Assembly: GCA_964242735.1 (NCBI GenBank)
Contig: CAXTAK010000020.1
Location: 1 to 53,035 of the forward strand
DNA length: 53,035 bases
From: CADCUY01 sp964242735
Lineage (GTDB): Bacteria; Actinomycetota; Actinomycetes; Actinomycetales; Quadrisphaeraceae
Reading direction: 5' to 3'
Shown here: piece after piece, positions 7,890 through 14,907 of the stretch
Position numbering within the stretch: the stretch's first letter is position 1
Layout of the letters: each line of letters starts with the position of its first letter
Made by a program: the position numbers and the translations under genes
The notes under the pieces: generated by a model
Databases searched by the model: none
The model's input: only the letters and a program-made list of their open reading frames with translations
What the model was told of the DNA's origin: nothing

Positions 7890-9152
7890 GTGAGCGCCGA
7901 CCCCGCCAGCCACCCCGCACCGACGCCGGTCCCCTCCTCGCCGCCCCCGCCGCGGGGCGGGGTCTCCAGGCGCGTCGGGGGCATCGCGGAGTCCGCCACC
8001 CTCGCGGTCGACGCCCGCGCCAAGGCGCTGCGCGCGCAGGGTCGCCCGGTGATCGGCTTCGGTGCCGGCGAGCCGGACTTCCCCACGCCCGCGGCGATCG
8101 TCGAGGCCGCCGCGGCCGCGTGCCAGGAGCCGGCGAACCACCGCTACAGCCCCGGGGCTGGCCTGCCGGAGCTGCGCGCGGCGGTCGCGGCGAAGACCCT
8201 GAGGGACTCGGGGTACGACGTCGCGCCCGAGCAGGTGCTCATCACCAACGGCGGCAAGCAGGCGGTCTACACCGCCTTCGCCACCCTGCTCGACCCCGGT
8301 GACGAGGTGCTGCTGCCGACCCCGTGCTGGACGACGTACCCCGAGGCCGTGCGCCTCGCCGGGGGGGTGCCGGTGGAGGTGTTCGCCGACGAGCACCAGG
8401 GCTACCGGGTGACCGTCGACCAGCTCGAGGCCGCCCTCACCCCCGCGACGAAGGTGCTGCTCCTGTGCTCCCCGTCCAACCCCACCGGTGCGGTGCTCTC
8501 CCCGCAGGAGGTGGCCGACATCGGCTCCTGGGCGCTGGAGCGCGGGCTGTGGGTGGTCACCGACGAGATCTACGAGCACCTGCTCTACGACGGCGCGCGG
8601 GCGGTCTCGGCGCCGGTGGCGGTGCCCGAGCTGGCCGACCGCACGGTGGTGGTCAACGGGGTGGCGAAGACCTACGCGATGACCGGGTGGCGGGTCGGGT
8701 GGATGATCGCGCCGCTCGGGGTGACCAGGGCCGCCGCGAACCTCCAGTCGCACCTGACGTCCAACGTCGCGAACGTGAGCCAGCGCGCGGCGCTGGCCGC
8801 GGTCAGCGGTGACCTGAGCGCCGTCGCAGGCATGCGCGAGGCCTTCGACCGCCGGCGCCGCACGATGGTGGGGATGCTGGAGGCGATCGACGGGGTGGAG
8901 TGCCCCGCCCCGCAGGGCGCCTTCTACGCCTATCCCAGCGTGCACGGCGTCCTCGGCCGCACCATCCGCGGCCGGCGGGTCACCACGTCGGCGGAGCTCG
9001 CCGAGCTGCTGCTCGACGTGGCGGAGGTCGCGGTGGTGCCCGGTGAGGCCTTCGGGCCCGGCGGGTACCTGCGCCTGTCGTACGCCCTGGGTGACGACGA
9101 CCTGGTGGAGGGCGTCGGGCGCGTCGCGGCCCTGCTCGGCGAGGCGCGCTGA
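7890..9152 (+). CDS. aspC: class I/II PLP-dependent aminotransferase (aspartate aminotransferase type)
   Basis: Likely transfers amino groups between aspartate (or a similar amino acid) and 2-oxoglutarate. The 420-residue product shows GAGEPDFPTP near the N terminus, NHRYSPGAGLPELR, LLCSPSNPTGAVLS (substrate/PLP contacts), VTDEIYEHLLYDG (PLP-ring Asp and Tyr), and the Schiff-base lysine near residue 260 in AKTYAMTGWRVGW. The GTG at 7890 follows GGGAGGA. An aminotransferase beside secE is also seen in Streptomyces. Exact substrate cannot be read from sequence. Confidence 0.9.
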   Translation: MSADPASHPAPTPVPSSPPPPRGGVSRRVGGIAESATLAVDARAKALRAQGRPVIGFGAGEPDFPTPAAIVEAAAAACQEPANHRYSPGAGLPELRAAVAAKTLRDSGYDVAPEQVLITNGGKQAVYTAFATLLDPGDEVLLPTPCWTTYPEAVRLAGGVPVEVFADEHQGYRVTVDQLEAALTPATKVLLLCSPSNPTGAVLSPQEVADIGSWALERGLWVVTDEIYEHLLYDGARAVSAPVAVPELADRTVVVNGVAKTYAMTGWRVGWMIAPLGVTRAAANLQSHLTSNVANVSQRAALAAVSGDLSAVAGMREAFDRRRRTMVGMLEAIDGVECPAPQGAFYAYPSVHGVLGRTIRGRRVTTSAELAELLLDVAEVAVVPGEAFGPGGYLRLSYALGDDDLVEGVGRVAALLGEAR

Positions 9153-9475
9153 GCGACCACGGGCCGGACGCGGCCGCTGCCGTCGCGGCGCTGGCGGCGG
9201 CCGGGGACCTCGCGCCCTGGGCGGAGCGCTTCGCCCTGCTGGCCGATCCCGGCCGCCTGCGGCTGCTGTTCTGCGTGCACCGCGTGCCCGGCATCCGCGT
9301 CGGTGACCTCGCCGCTGCCACCGGGATGTCGGAGTCGGCGACCTCGCACGCGCTGCGCCTGCTGCGCGCCAGCGGCTGGGTCAGCGCCGAGCGCGACGGG
9401 AGGTCGGTGCGCTGCACGCTCGCCGACGAGGTCGTGCACGCCCTGCTGCACCACCTCGACGAGCCGCACGACTGA
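9149..9475 (+). CDS. ArsR/SmtB-family transcriptional regulator (uncertain start)
   Basis: Winged-helix repressor of the metal-sensing ArsR type, about 108 residues. ERFALLADPGRLRLLFCVHR begins the fold, VGDLAAATGMSESATSHALRLLRASGWV is the helix-turn-helix, and ERDGRSVRCTLAD is the wing. The C-terminal helix is rich in His, Asp and Glu (HALLHHLDEPHD), like the alpha-5 sites of Ni/Co/Zn sensors. No ATG, GTG or TTG precedes the conserved fold; the best candidate is CTG at 9149, overlapping the aminotransferase stop. The GTG at 9275 would cut the domain. Confidence 0.75.
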   Translation: MSDHGPDAAAAVAALAAAGDLAPWAERFALLADPGRLRLLFCVHRVPGIRVGDLAAATGMSESATSHALRLLRASGWVSAERDGRSVRCTLADEVVHALLHHLDEPHD

Positions 9476-9499
9476 CCGTCACCCCGGTCGCCGGGTGGC

Positions 9500-10591
9500 T
9501 CAGAGCGAGCAGCCCACCAGCGTCGGCTCGGCCTCCAGCTCGACCCCGAACGTCGACCGGACGCCGTCGCGCACCTGCCGGGCCAGCGCCACGAGGTCGT
9601 CGGCGCGCGCGGAACCGCGGTTGGTCAGGGCCAGGCAGTGCTTGGTCGACAGGGACGCCGGTCCGGGCAGCCCGAAGCCGCGCTCGAAGCCGGCGTGCTC
9701 GACCAGCCACGCCGCGCTGGTCTTGGTGCGACCGTCCGCGGTGTCCCACCGGGGGGCGCCGGCCGGCAGCAGACCAGCCGCCACGGCGTCCAGCACGGGG
9801 TTGGTGAAGAAGGACCCGGCGCTGGAGGTGTCGGGGTCCTCGCCGTCCAGGACCATGCCCTTCCCGGCGCGCAGCGCCAGCACGGCGTCGCGGACGGCGG
9901 CCAGGGGCGCGCGCGAGCCCACGGGCACGCCCAGCGCCCGGGCGAGCTCGGGGTAGCGCACGGGGGCGGAGTGCGGGGAGGCTCGAAGGGAGAAGGTCAC
10001 GGTGAGGACGACGAAGCGGTCCGGCTCCGCCTTGAAGCGCGAGGTCCGGTAGCCGAAGGCGCAGTCAGCGCTGGCGAGGGTGGTGACGCGGCGGGCCACC
10101 CTGTCCCAGGTGCGCACGGTGGCGATCGTGTCGGCGACCTCCTGCCCGTAGGCGCCCACGTTCTGCACCGGGGTCGCGCCCGTGCTGCCCGGGATGCCGG
10201 ACAGGGCCTCCATGCCGGACAGGCCGCGCCTCACGGCGACGGCGACCACGGCGTCCCAGTCCTCACCGGCCGCCACCCGCAGCTCCCCGCCGCCGCACGC
10301 GTCCTGCGAGAGGAGCTCCACGCCGCGGGTGCGCACCAGCACGACGGTGGCGTCCAGCGGGTCGTCGCCGACGAGCAGGTTGGAGCCGCCGCCGACCAGC
10401 AGGACGCGCTCGCCCGCGTCGTCGGCGGCGCGGACGGCGTCGACGAGCTGGGCCTCCGTCTCCGCGACGACGCACCGGCGGGGGGCGCCGCCGACGCGCA
10501 GGGTGGTGAGGTCGGCCAGGCGCTGGAGCGCCGGGCTCGCTGCCGGGGAGGACTCGCCCGGTGCGGCAGCCGGCGTCGGGGCGGTGGTCAT
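9500..10591 (-). CDS. murB: UDP-N-acetylenolpyruvoylglucosamine reductase
   Basis: Reduces UDP-GlcNAc-enolpyruvate to UDP-MurNAc with NADPH and FAD, the second committed step of peptidoglycan synthesis. The 363 residues have the type I layout. LTTLRVGGAP and VGGGSNLLVGD form the FAD-binding part, MEALSGIPGSTGATPVQNVGAYGQEV is conserved, S-S-A-G-S-F-F-T-N-P carries the proton-donating Ser, and the C-terminal E-A-E-P-T-L-V-G carries the catalytic Glu. Convergent with the ArsR gene. Confidence 0.96.
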   Translation of the reverse strand: MTTAPTPAAAPGESSPAASPALQRLADLTTLRVGGAPRRCVVAETEAQLVDAVRAADDAGERVLLVGGGSNLLVGDDPLDATVVLVRTRGVELLSQDACGGGELRVAAGEDWDAVVAVAVRRGLSGMEALSGIPGSTGATPVQNVGAYGQEVADTIATVRTWDRVARRVTTLASADCAFGYRTSRFKAEPDRFVVLTVTFSLRASPHSAPVRYPELARALGVPVGSRAPLAAVRDAVLALRAGKGMVLDGEDPDTSSAGSFFTNPVLDAVAAGLLPAGAPRWDTADGRTKTSAAWLVEHAGFERGFGLPGPASLSTKHCLALTNRGSARADDLVALARQVRDGVRSTFGVELEAEPTLVGCSL

Positions 10592-10602
10592 GGACGTCCA
10601 GG

Positions 10603-11130
10603 CTAGGCGGCGGGCGCGGGCGCGGGGACGGGCTCAGCCAGGCGGACCAGCGCGCGCGCCCGGCCGAGCACCGCGCTGCCCCCGCAGCGCGCGGTCAGGT
10701 CGACGCGGGCGGTCCCGGCACCGGGGTCCAGAGCGGCGACGGTGGCGATGATCTCCAGCACCGCGCCGCCGACGTCGGGGACCGGCACGGGACCGGTGAA
10801 GCGGACGCCGCACTCGAGCACCGCGGTGGGGTCGCCGACCCAGTCGACGACCACGCCGACAGCGGTGGCCATGGTGAGCATCCCGTGGGCGACGACGCCG
10901 GGCAGGCCCGCCGCCACCGCCGCCCGCTCGGACCAGTGGATGGGATTGCGGTCCCCGCTGGCGCCGGCGTAGCGCACGAGGTCGGCGCGGGTCAGCTCGG
11001 TCCGGAGGGAGGCCACCTCCTGGCCGACGGCGACGTCCTGCAGGCGGGGTGCGTCGGGTCGGAGCGGAGGCTGCGTCGTCGGCGTCGTCGGCGTCGTCGA
11101 CTCCGCCCCCGGGGGTGGCTCAGCGCTCAT
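10603..11130 (-). CDS. MaoC-type (3R)-hydroxyacyl-ACP dehydratase, HadB-like subunit
   Basis: Hot-dog dehydratase expected to act in fatty acid elongation as a dimer with the preceding gene. The 175-residue product contains the hydratase-2 signature with catalytic Asp and His: YAGASGDRNPIHW then GLPGVVAHGMLTMA. The start at 11130 overlaps the upstream stop as ATGA. The order rpmG-hadA-hadB matches the mycobacterial locus; HadB is the catalytic partner there. No separate HadC gene is seen. Confidence 0.88.
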   Translation of the reverse strand: MSAEPPPGAESTTPTTPTTQPPLRPDAPRLQDVAVGQEVASLRTELTRADLVRYAGASGDRNPIHWSERAAVAAGLPGVVAHGMLTMATAVGVVVDWVGDPTAVLECGVRFTGPVPVPDVGGAVLEIIATVAALDPGAGTARVDLTARCGGSAVLGRARALVRLAEPVPAPAPAA

Positions 11131-11594
11131 GCCCCGGCGTCCTGGACGGGGGCGCGGACCACCAGGAGCGACATCGTCGTGCACACGGGCGCGCCAGCTT
11201 CATCGGTGATCTCGCAGCGCAGCGTGATCAGCTCGTTGCCGGCCATCGCGCGGACGGCGTCGACGTGCGCGGTGGCCAGCAGCCGGTCCCCCGCCACGAT
11301 GGGGCGGTGGTGGGTCAGGCGCTGCTCGCCGTGGACGATCCGCGCGACGTCCACACCGGATGCCGGGTCGAGGAGGAAGGCCGACTCGGCCCGCTGGGCG
11401 AGGACCACCGCGAAGGTGGGCGGGGCGACGACGTCGCGGTGGCCCAGGGCGCGGGCCGCCACGGGGTCGGTGTGGGCCGGGTGGGCGCGGCCACCGACGG
11501 CGGTGGCCGCGGCGAACTCGCGCAGGACCTCGCGGCCGACCTCGTAGGCCACGGGCGGGTGGGCACGGCCCACGGAGGCGGCATCGACGGGCAC
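11127..11594 (-). CDS. MaoC-like dehydratase, HadA-like subunit
   Basis: A 155-residue single hot-dog protein of the N-terminal MaoC type. It begins near AYEVGREVLREFAAA, with AHPAHTDPVAA and RIVHGEQRLTHHRPIVAGDRL. It lacks the Asp/His signature of its partner, consistent with a substrate-binding rather than catalytic subunit. It lies 61 nt after rpmG and is translationally coupled to the HadB-like gene. Assignment rests on synteny plus these blocks. Confidence 0.85.
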   Translation of the reverse strand: MPVDAASVGRAHPPVAYEVGREVLREFAAATAVGGRAHPAHTDPVAARALGHRDVVAPPTFAVVLAQRAESAFLLDPASGVDVARIVHGEQRLTHHRPIVAGDRLLATAHVDAVRAMAGNELITLRCEITDEAGAPVCTTMSLLVVRAPVQDAGA

Positions 11595-11655
11595 GGCGCT
11601 CCAGCTGGTCGGCGGTCGGTGCCCGGGTGGGCCCGCTGGGTGCGGGGCCGGCGGG

Positions 11656-11823
11656 TCAGCGGGTCTCGCGGTGCAGGGTGTGCTTCCGCTCGCGGGGGCA
11701 GAACTTGTTCATCTCGAGCCGGTCGGGGTCGTTGCGCCGGTTCTTCTTGGTGATGTAGTTGCGCTCCTTGCACTCGGTGCAGGCCAGAGTGATCTTGGGG
11801 CGGACGTCGGAGGTCTTCGCCAC
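11656..11823 (-). CDS. rpmG: 50S ribosomal protein L33
   Basis: A 55-residue L33 (KITLACTECKERNYITKKNRRN ... KHTLHRETR shortened). The GTG at 11823 with a GAGAAGG site gives M-A-K-T-S-D-V-R; the longer ATG frame overlaps tRNA-Met. The first zinc pair C-T-E-C is intact. The second reads F-C-P-R-E-R where zinc-binding L33 has C-P-x-C, so only three of four Cys remain. It heads the rpmG-hadA-hadB run. Confidence 0.95.
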   Translation of the reverse strand: MAKTSDVRPKITLACTECKERNYITKKNRRNDPDRLEMNKFCPRERKHTLHRETR

Positions 11824-11892
11824 GGGGGCCTTCTCTCGTGCTGGAACGGTCTGGGGCGTGCTGCTGGGCCGTGCTGGAGCGCGTCGAGCGAG

Positions 11893-11965
11893 TAGCGGGA
11901 GCGGGACTTGAACCCGCGACACAACGATTATGAGCCGTTTGCTCTACCACCTGAGCTATCCCGCC
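11893..11965 (-). tRNA. tRNA-Met (CAT anticodon)
   Basis: A 73-nt cloverleaf. GGCGGGA pairs with TCCCGCT, the D arm is AGCTCAGGTGGTAGAGC, the anticodon loop CTCATAA carries CAT, the T arm is GGTTCAAGT, and the discriminator is A. Its features and the Met-Thr-Tyr cluster fit the elongator tRNA. A lysidine-modified tRNA-Ile cannot be excluded from sequence alone. Confidence 0.93.
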
Positions 11966-12020
11966 GAGCGGGTGCGGCGCCCGTTCCCGAGCCTCGCACC
12001 CGCGCCACGCCTGTCGGCGG

Positions 12021-12093
12021 AGCCCCGATAGGGAATCGAACCCTAGACCTTCTCCTTACCATGGAGACGCTCTACCGACTGAGCTATCGGGGC
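12021..12093 (-). tRNA. tRNA-Thr (GGT anticodon)
   Basis: A 73-nt cloverleaf. GCCCCGA pairs with TCGGGGC, the anticodon stem TCTCC/GGAGA encloses ATGGTAA with GGT, the T arm is GGTTCGATT, and the discriminator is T. A -10-like TAGGCT (minus strand, 12103-12108) lies 9 nt before the mature 5' end. Confidence 0.96.
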
Positions 12094-12192
12094 GGCGGGG
12101 GTAGCCTACACGCCAGCGCCCGTCAGGAGTGCGGGACGCCGGCGCGCAGGCCGACCCGTCTGGGCCGGCACCGCGTGTGGGCCGGCACTGCG

Positions 12193-12274
12193 TGGCAGGT
12201 GCAGGATTCGAACCTGCGAAGGCGTTGCCGGCTGATTTACAGTCAGCTCCCATTGGCCGCTCGGGCAACCTGCC
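12193..12274 (-). tRNA. tRNA-Tyr (GTA anticodon)
   Basis: An 82-nt class II tRNA with a long variable arm. The acceptor GGCAGGT pairs with ACCTGCC, the anticodon loop CTGTAAA carries GTA, the T arm is GGTTCGAAT, and the discriminator is A. A TACGAT -10 candidate (minus strand, 12284-12289) lies just upstream. Confidence 0.97.
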
Positions 12275-12311
12275 GCGGCGAGCATCGTAGCCCACGAGGA
12301 GGACCGTCACC

Positions 12312-12803
12312 ATGGCCGGCGAGAGCTCGTTCGACGTCGTCAGCAAGGTCGACCGCCAGGAGGTCGACAACGCCGTCAACCAGGCCGCCAAGGAGGTCGC
12401 GCAGCGCTACGACTTCAAGGGCACCGGCGCCTCGGTGGGCTGGAGCGGGGACGTGATCACCATCGCCGCGGACAGCGAGGACCGGGTGATGGCCGTCCTC
12501 GACGTGCTGCAGACGAAGCTGATCCGCCGCGGCGTGTCGCTCAAGTCCCTCGACACCGGCGAGCCGCGCGCCTCCGGCAAGGAGCACCGCCTCGACTCCT
12601 CCCTCAAGGAGGGCCTGGGCCAGGACGACGCGAAGAAGGTCGGCAAGGTCATCCGCGACGCCGGGCCCAAGGGTGTGAAGACCCAGGTCACCGGCGAGGA
12701 GCTGCGGGTGAGCGCCAAGAGCCGTGACGACCTCCAGGAGGTCATCCGGGTCCTGAAGGAGGCGGACCTCGACATCGCGCTGCAGTTCGTGAACTACCGC
12801 TGA
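12312..12803 (+). CDS. yajQ: YajQ-family nucleotide-binding protein
   Basis: Small two-ferredoxin-fold protein; homologues bind cyclic di-GMP or other nucleotides and act in regulation. The 163 residues are family-typical: SSFDVVSKVDRQEVDNAVNQ at the N terminus, AQRYDFKGT, KEHRLDSSLKEGL, and VTGEELRVSAKSRDDLQ before the FVNYR end. The ATG has a GAGGAGGA site. A c-di-GMP role is attractive given the GGDEF gene at 27247, but that link is inference. Confidence 0.95.
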   Translation: MAGESSFDVVSKVDRQEVDNAVNQAAKEVAQRYDFKGTGASVGWSGDVITIAADSEDRVMAVLDVLQTKLIRRGVSLKSLDTGEPRASGKEHRLDSSLKEGLGQDDAKKVGKVIRDAGPKGVKTQVTGEELRVSAKSRDDLQEVIRVLKEADLDIALQFVNYR

Positions 12804-12922
12804 GCACCGTCCGACGCGGAGTCGCGCGTCGGGGCGCGGGGCGGCGCGCGGGCCTGCGCCTGGCGGGCGCGCTCGGCCTCGGACGGCTGGTCAGCCGCTT
12901 CGCCCGTCCTGCGCCGCTCGAC

Positions 12923-13726
12923 GTGGGCGCGTCGCGCCAGCGGTACCGCTACGGCCCCGGCCGGGCCCGGGTCTGCGACCTGTGGCTGCCGCCGTCCGCG
13001 TCGAGCGGGGCGCCGGGCCGGGTGGCGGTGCTGGTGCACGGCGGGTTCTGGCGGGCGGGGTACGACCGGAGCCTGCAGGACGCGGTGGCCGCCGATCTCG
13101 TCGGCGCCGGCTGGGCGGTGTGGAACGTGGACTACCGCGGGGTCGGGGCGGGGGGCGGGTGGCCCGCCACGATCGACGACGCGGTCGCCGGTGTGCAGCT
13201 GCTGGCCGTCGCGGCGAGCGAGCACGCACTGCCGCTGGACCGCGTGGCGCTGGTCGGGCACTCGGCGGGCGGGCACCTCGCGCTGGTCGCCGCAGCGCGC
13301 GCGGCGGCCGCGGTGGCGGCGGTGCGCCCCGTGGCGGTGGTCGCGCAGGCCGCCGTTGTCGACCTGGTCTCCGCCGATGCCGAGGACCTCGGGCGGGGGG
13401 CCGTGGCGGCGCTGCTCGGGGGGCGCGCGGCGCAGGCGCCGGAGCGCTGCGCCGCAGCCGACCCGGCTCAGCTGGTGCCGCTGGCCGTGCCCGTGCTGCT
13501 GGTCGCCGGTGACGGCGACACGACCGTGCCGGTCACCCAGTCGCAGCGCTACGCCGCGGCGGCGCAGGACGCCGGTGGCGTCGTCGACCTCGTCGTGGTC
13601 CCGGGTGAGGGGCACGGCGCGCACCTCGACCCGGCGTCGGCGTGCTGGGCCACCGCCCGGGTCTGGCTCGACGCGCGCCTCCCCCCCGCCGGTGACGCAC
13701 CAGGGCCACGGTCCACGCGGCACTGA
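12923..13726 (+). CDS. alpha/beta hydrolase (esterase/lipase type)
   Basis: The 267-residue product has the oxyanion segment VLVHGGFWRAGY near residue 36, the nucleophile elbow V-G-H-S-A-G-G-H, a D in LLVAGDGDTTVP and a late His in PGEGHGAHLD, making a complete Ser-Asp-His triad. HGG plus HSAGG resembles BD-FAE/kynurenine formamidase-like esterases. GTG 12923 is the first standard start, but the frame is coding-like back to a CTG at 12800 that overlaps the yajQ stop, so about 40 more residues are possible. Confidence 0.85.
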   Translation: MGASRQRYRYGPGRARVCDLWLPPSASSGAPGRVAVLVHGGFWRAGYDRSLQDAVAADLVGAGWAVWNVDYRGVGAGGGWPATIDDAVAGVQLLAVAASEHALPLDRVALVGHSAGGHLALVAAARAAAAVAAVRPVAVVAQAAVVDLVSADAEDLGRGAVAALLGGRAAQAPERCAAADPAQLVPLAVPVLLVAGDGDTTVPVTQSQRYAAAAQDAGGVVDLVVVPGEGHGAHLDPASACWATARVWLDARLPPAGDAPGPRSTRH

Positions 13727-13780
13727 GGATCCCCGGTGCCGCCTGGACCGCCGGGGACTCGCCCTGGGGATCCCCGGTGC
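13727..13780. repeat. 13-bp direct repeat between convergent genes
   Basis: GGATCCCCGGTGC occurs at 13727-13739 and 13768-13780, with a further GGGGATCCC at about 13807-13815. The first copy can pair with CCGGGGA near 13751-13757. Located between the hydrolase stop and the htpX stop, it may act as a bidirectional terminator. Confidence 0.5.
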
Positions 13781-13844
13781 GAGTCGGACGGCGCGTGGGC
13801 GACAGCGGGGATCCCGAGGGCGCGGGACCGGGCCGGGAGGCCGG

Positions 13845-14717
13845 TCAGTAGCTGCGGTGCCCGGTGGCCATGGCCTCGAGCCGCGCCACCCGCTCACCCA
13901 TCGGGGGGTGGGTGCTGAACATCCGGGCGGCGTCGCGGGCGCTGAACGGGCTGGCGATCATCATGTGGCTGGCGTTGACCAGGTCGCGCTCCGGCGGCAG
14001 GGGCGCGGCCTGCGTGCCGCGGGAGAGCTTGCCCAGCGCCGACGCCAGGGCCAGCGGGTCGCCGGTCAGGGTCGCACCGTCCTGGTCGGCGTCGTACTCG
14101 CGGGTGCGGCTGATCGCCGTCTGCACCACGGCGGCGGCCACGGGCCCGAGGAACAGCACGAGCATCCCGGCGACCGGGTTCCGGTTCTCGCTGCTGCCGC
14201 CGAAGAACATCGCGATGTACGCGAGGAACGTGATGGCCTGGGCCAGGGCGGCGGCGATCGACGACGTGAGGATGTCGCGGTTGTAGACGTGCATGAGCTC
14301 GTGGCCCAGGACGCCGCGCAGCTCGCGCTCGTCGAGCAGGTCCAGGATGCCCTCGGTGCAGCACACCGCCGCGTGGGCGGGGTTGCGACCGGTGGCGAAG
14401 GCGTTGGGCGCCGAGGTCGGGGAGACGTACAGGCGCGGCACGGGCTGCCCGGCGCGGTCGGACAGCTCGCGGACGATCCGGTGCATCGCGGGCTGCTCGA
14501 CCTCGGTCACGGGGACGGCGCGCATCGCCCTGATGGCGATCTTGTCGCTGTTCCAGTACGAGAGGCCCGTGATCAGCAGCGAGATGACCAGACCGATGGC
14601 CAGGGCGCCGGTGCTCTGACCGAAGAGCAGGAAGCTCGCACCCATCACCACGACGCCGAGGACCCCGAACAGCAGGACCGTCTTCAACCCGTTGTGGTGC
14701 CCGTGGACCGCAGTCAT
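13845..14717 (-). CDS. htpX: M48-family zinc metalloprotease HtpX
   Basis: Membrane-bound stress protease acting on damaged membrane proteins. The 290 residues show two N-terminal transmembrane segments (about 13-30 and 38-55), SAPNAFATGRNP, the zinc motif H-E-L-M-H near residue 139, two more hydrophobic segments, and REYDADQDGA, which supplies the third zinc ligand Glu. It ends with FSTHPPMGERVARLE. The ATG follows GAGAGGATGAGG. Divergent from korA. Confidence 0.96.
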   Translation of the reverse strand: MTAVHGHHNGLKTVLLFGVLGVVVMGASFLLFGQSTGALAIGLVISLLITGLSYWNSDKIAIRAMRAVPVTEVEQPAMHRIVRELSDRAGQPVPRLYVSPTSAPNAFATGRNPAHAAVCCTEGILDLLDERELRGVLGHELMHVYNRDILTSSIAAALAQAITFLAYIAMFFGGSSENRNPVAGMLVLFLGPVAAAVVQTAISRTREYDADQDGATLTGDPLALASALGKLSRGTQAAPLPPERDLVNASHMMIASPFSARDAARMFSTHPPMGERVARLEAMATGHRSY

Positions 14718-14907
14718 GCCTCATCCTCTCGGGCCGGTGCTGGTGCACGGCGCCGGGTCCCACGACCCGGCCGGCCCCCAGGGCTGTCAACGCCGCGGGC
14801 TCCCCCCGCGTTCCCGCCACCACCGCCCGCCACCCGGAGCGCCGTCGGCCCCCTGACCTACGATGGGACCGCCGATCGCACCCCCTCCGGACGAGGACGC
14901 AGCACCC

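Noticed and set aside
11893..12274. tRNA-Met/Thr/Tyr cluster as an integration hotspot
   Set aside because: No duplicated tRNA 3' ends, integrase or foreign genes beside the cluster.
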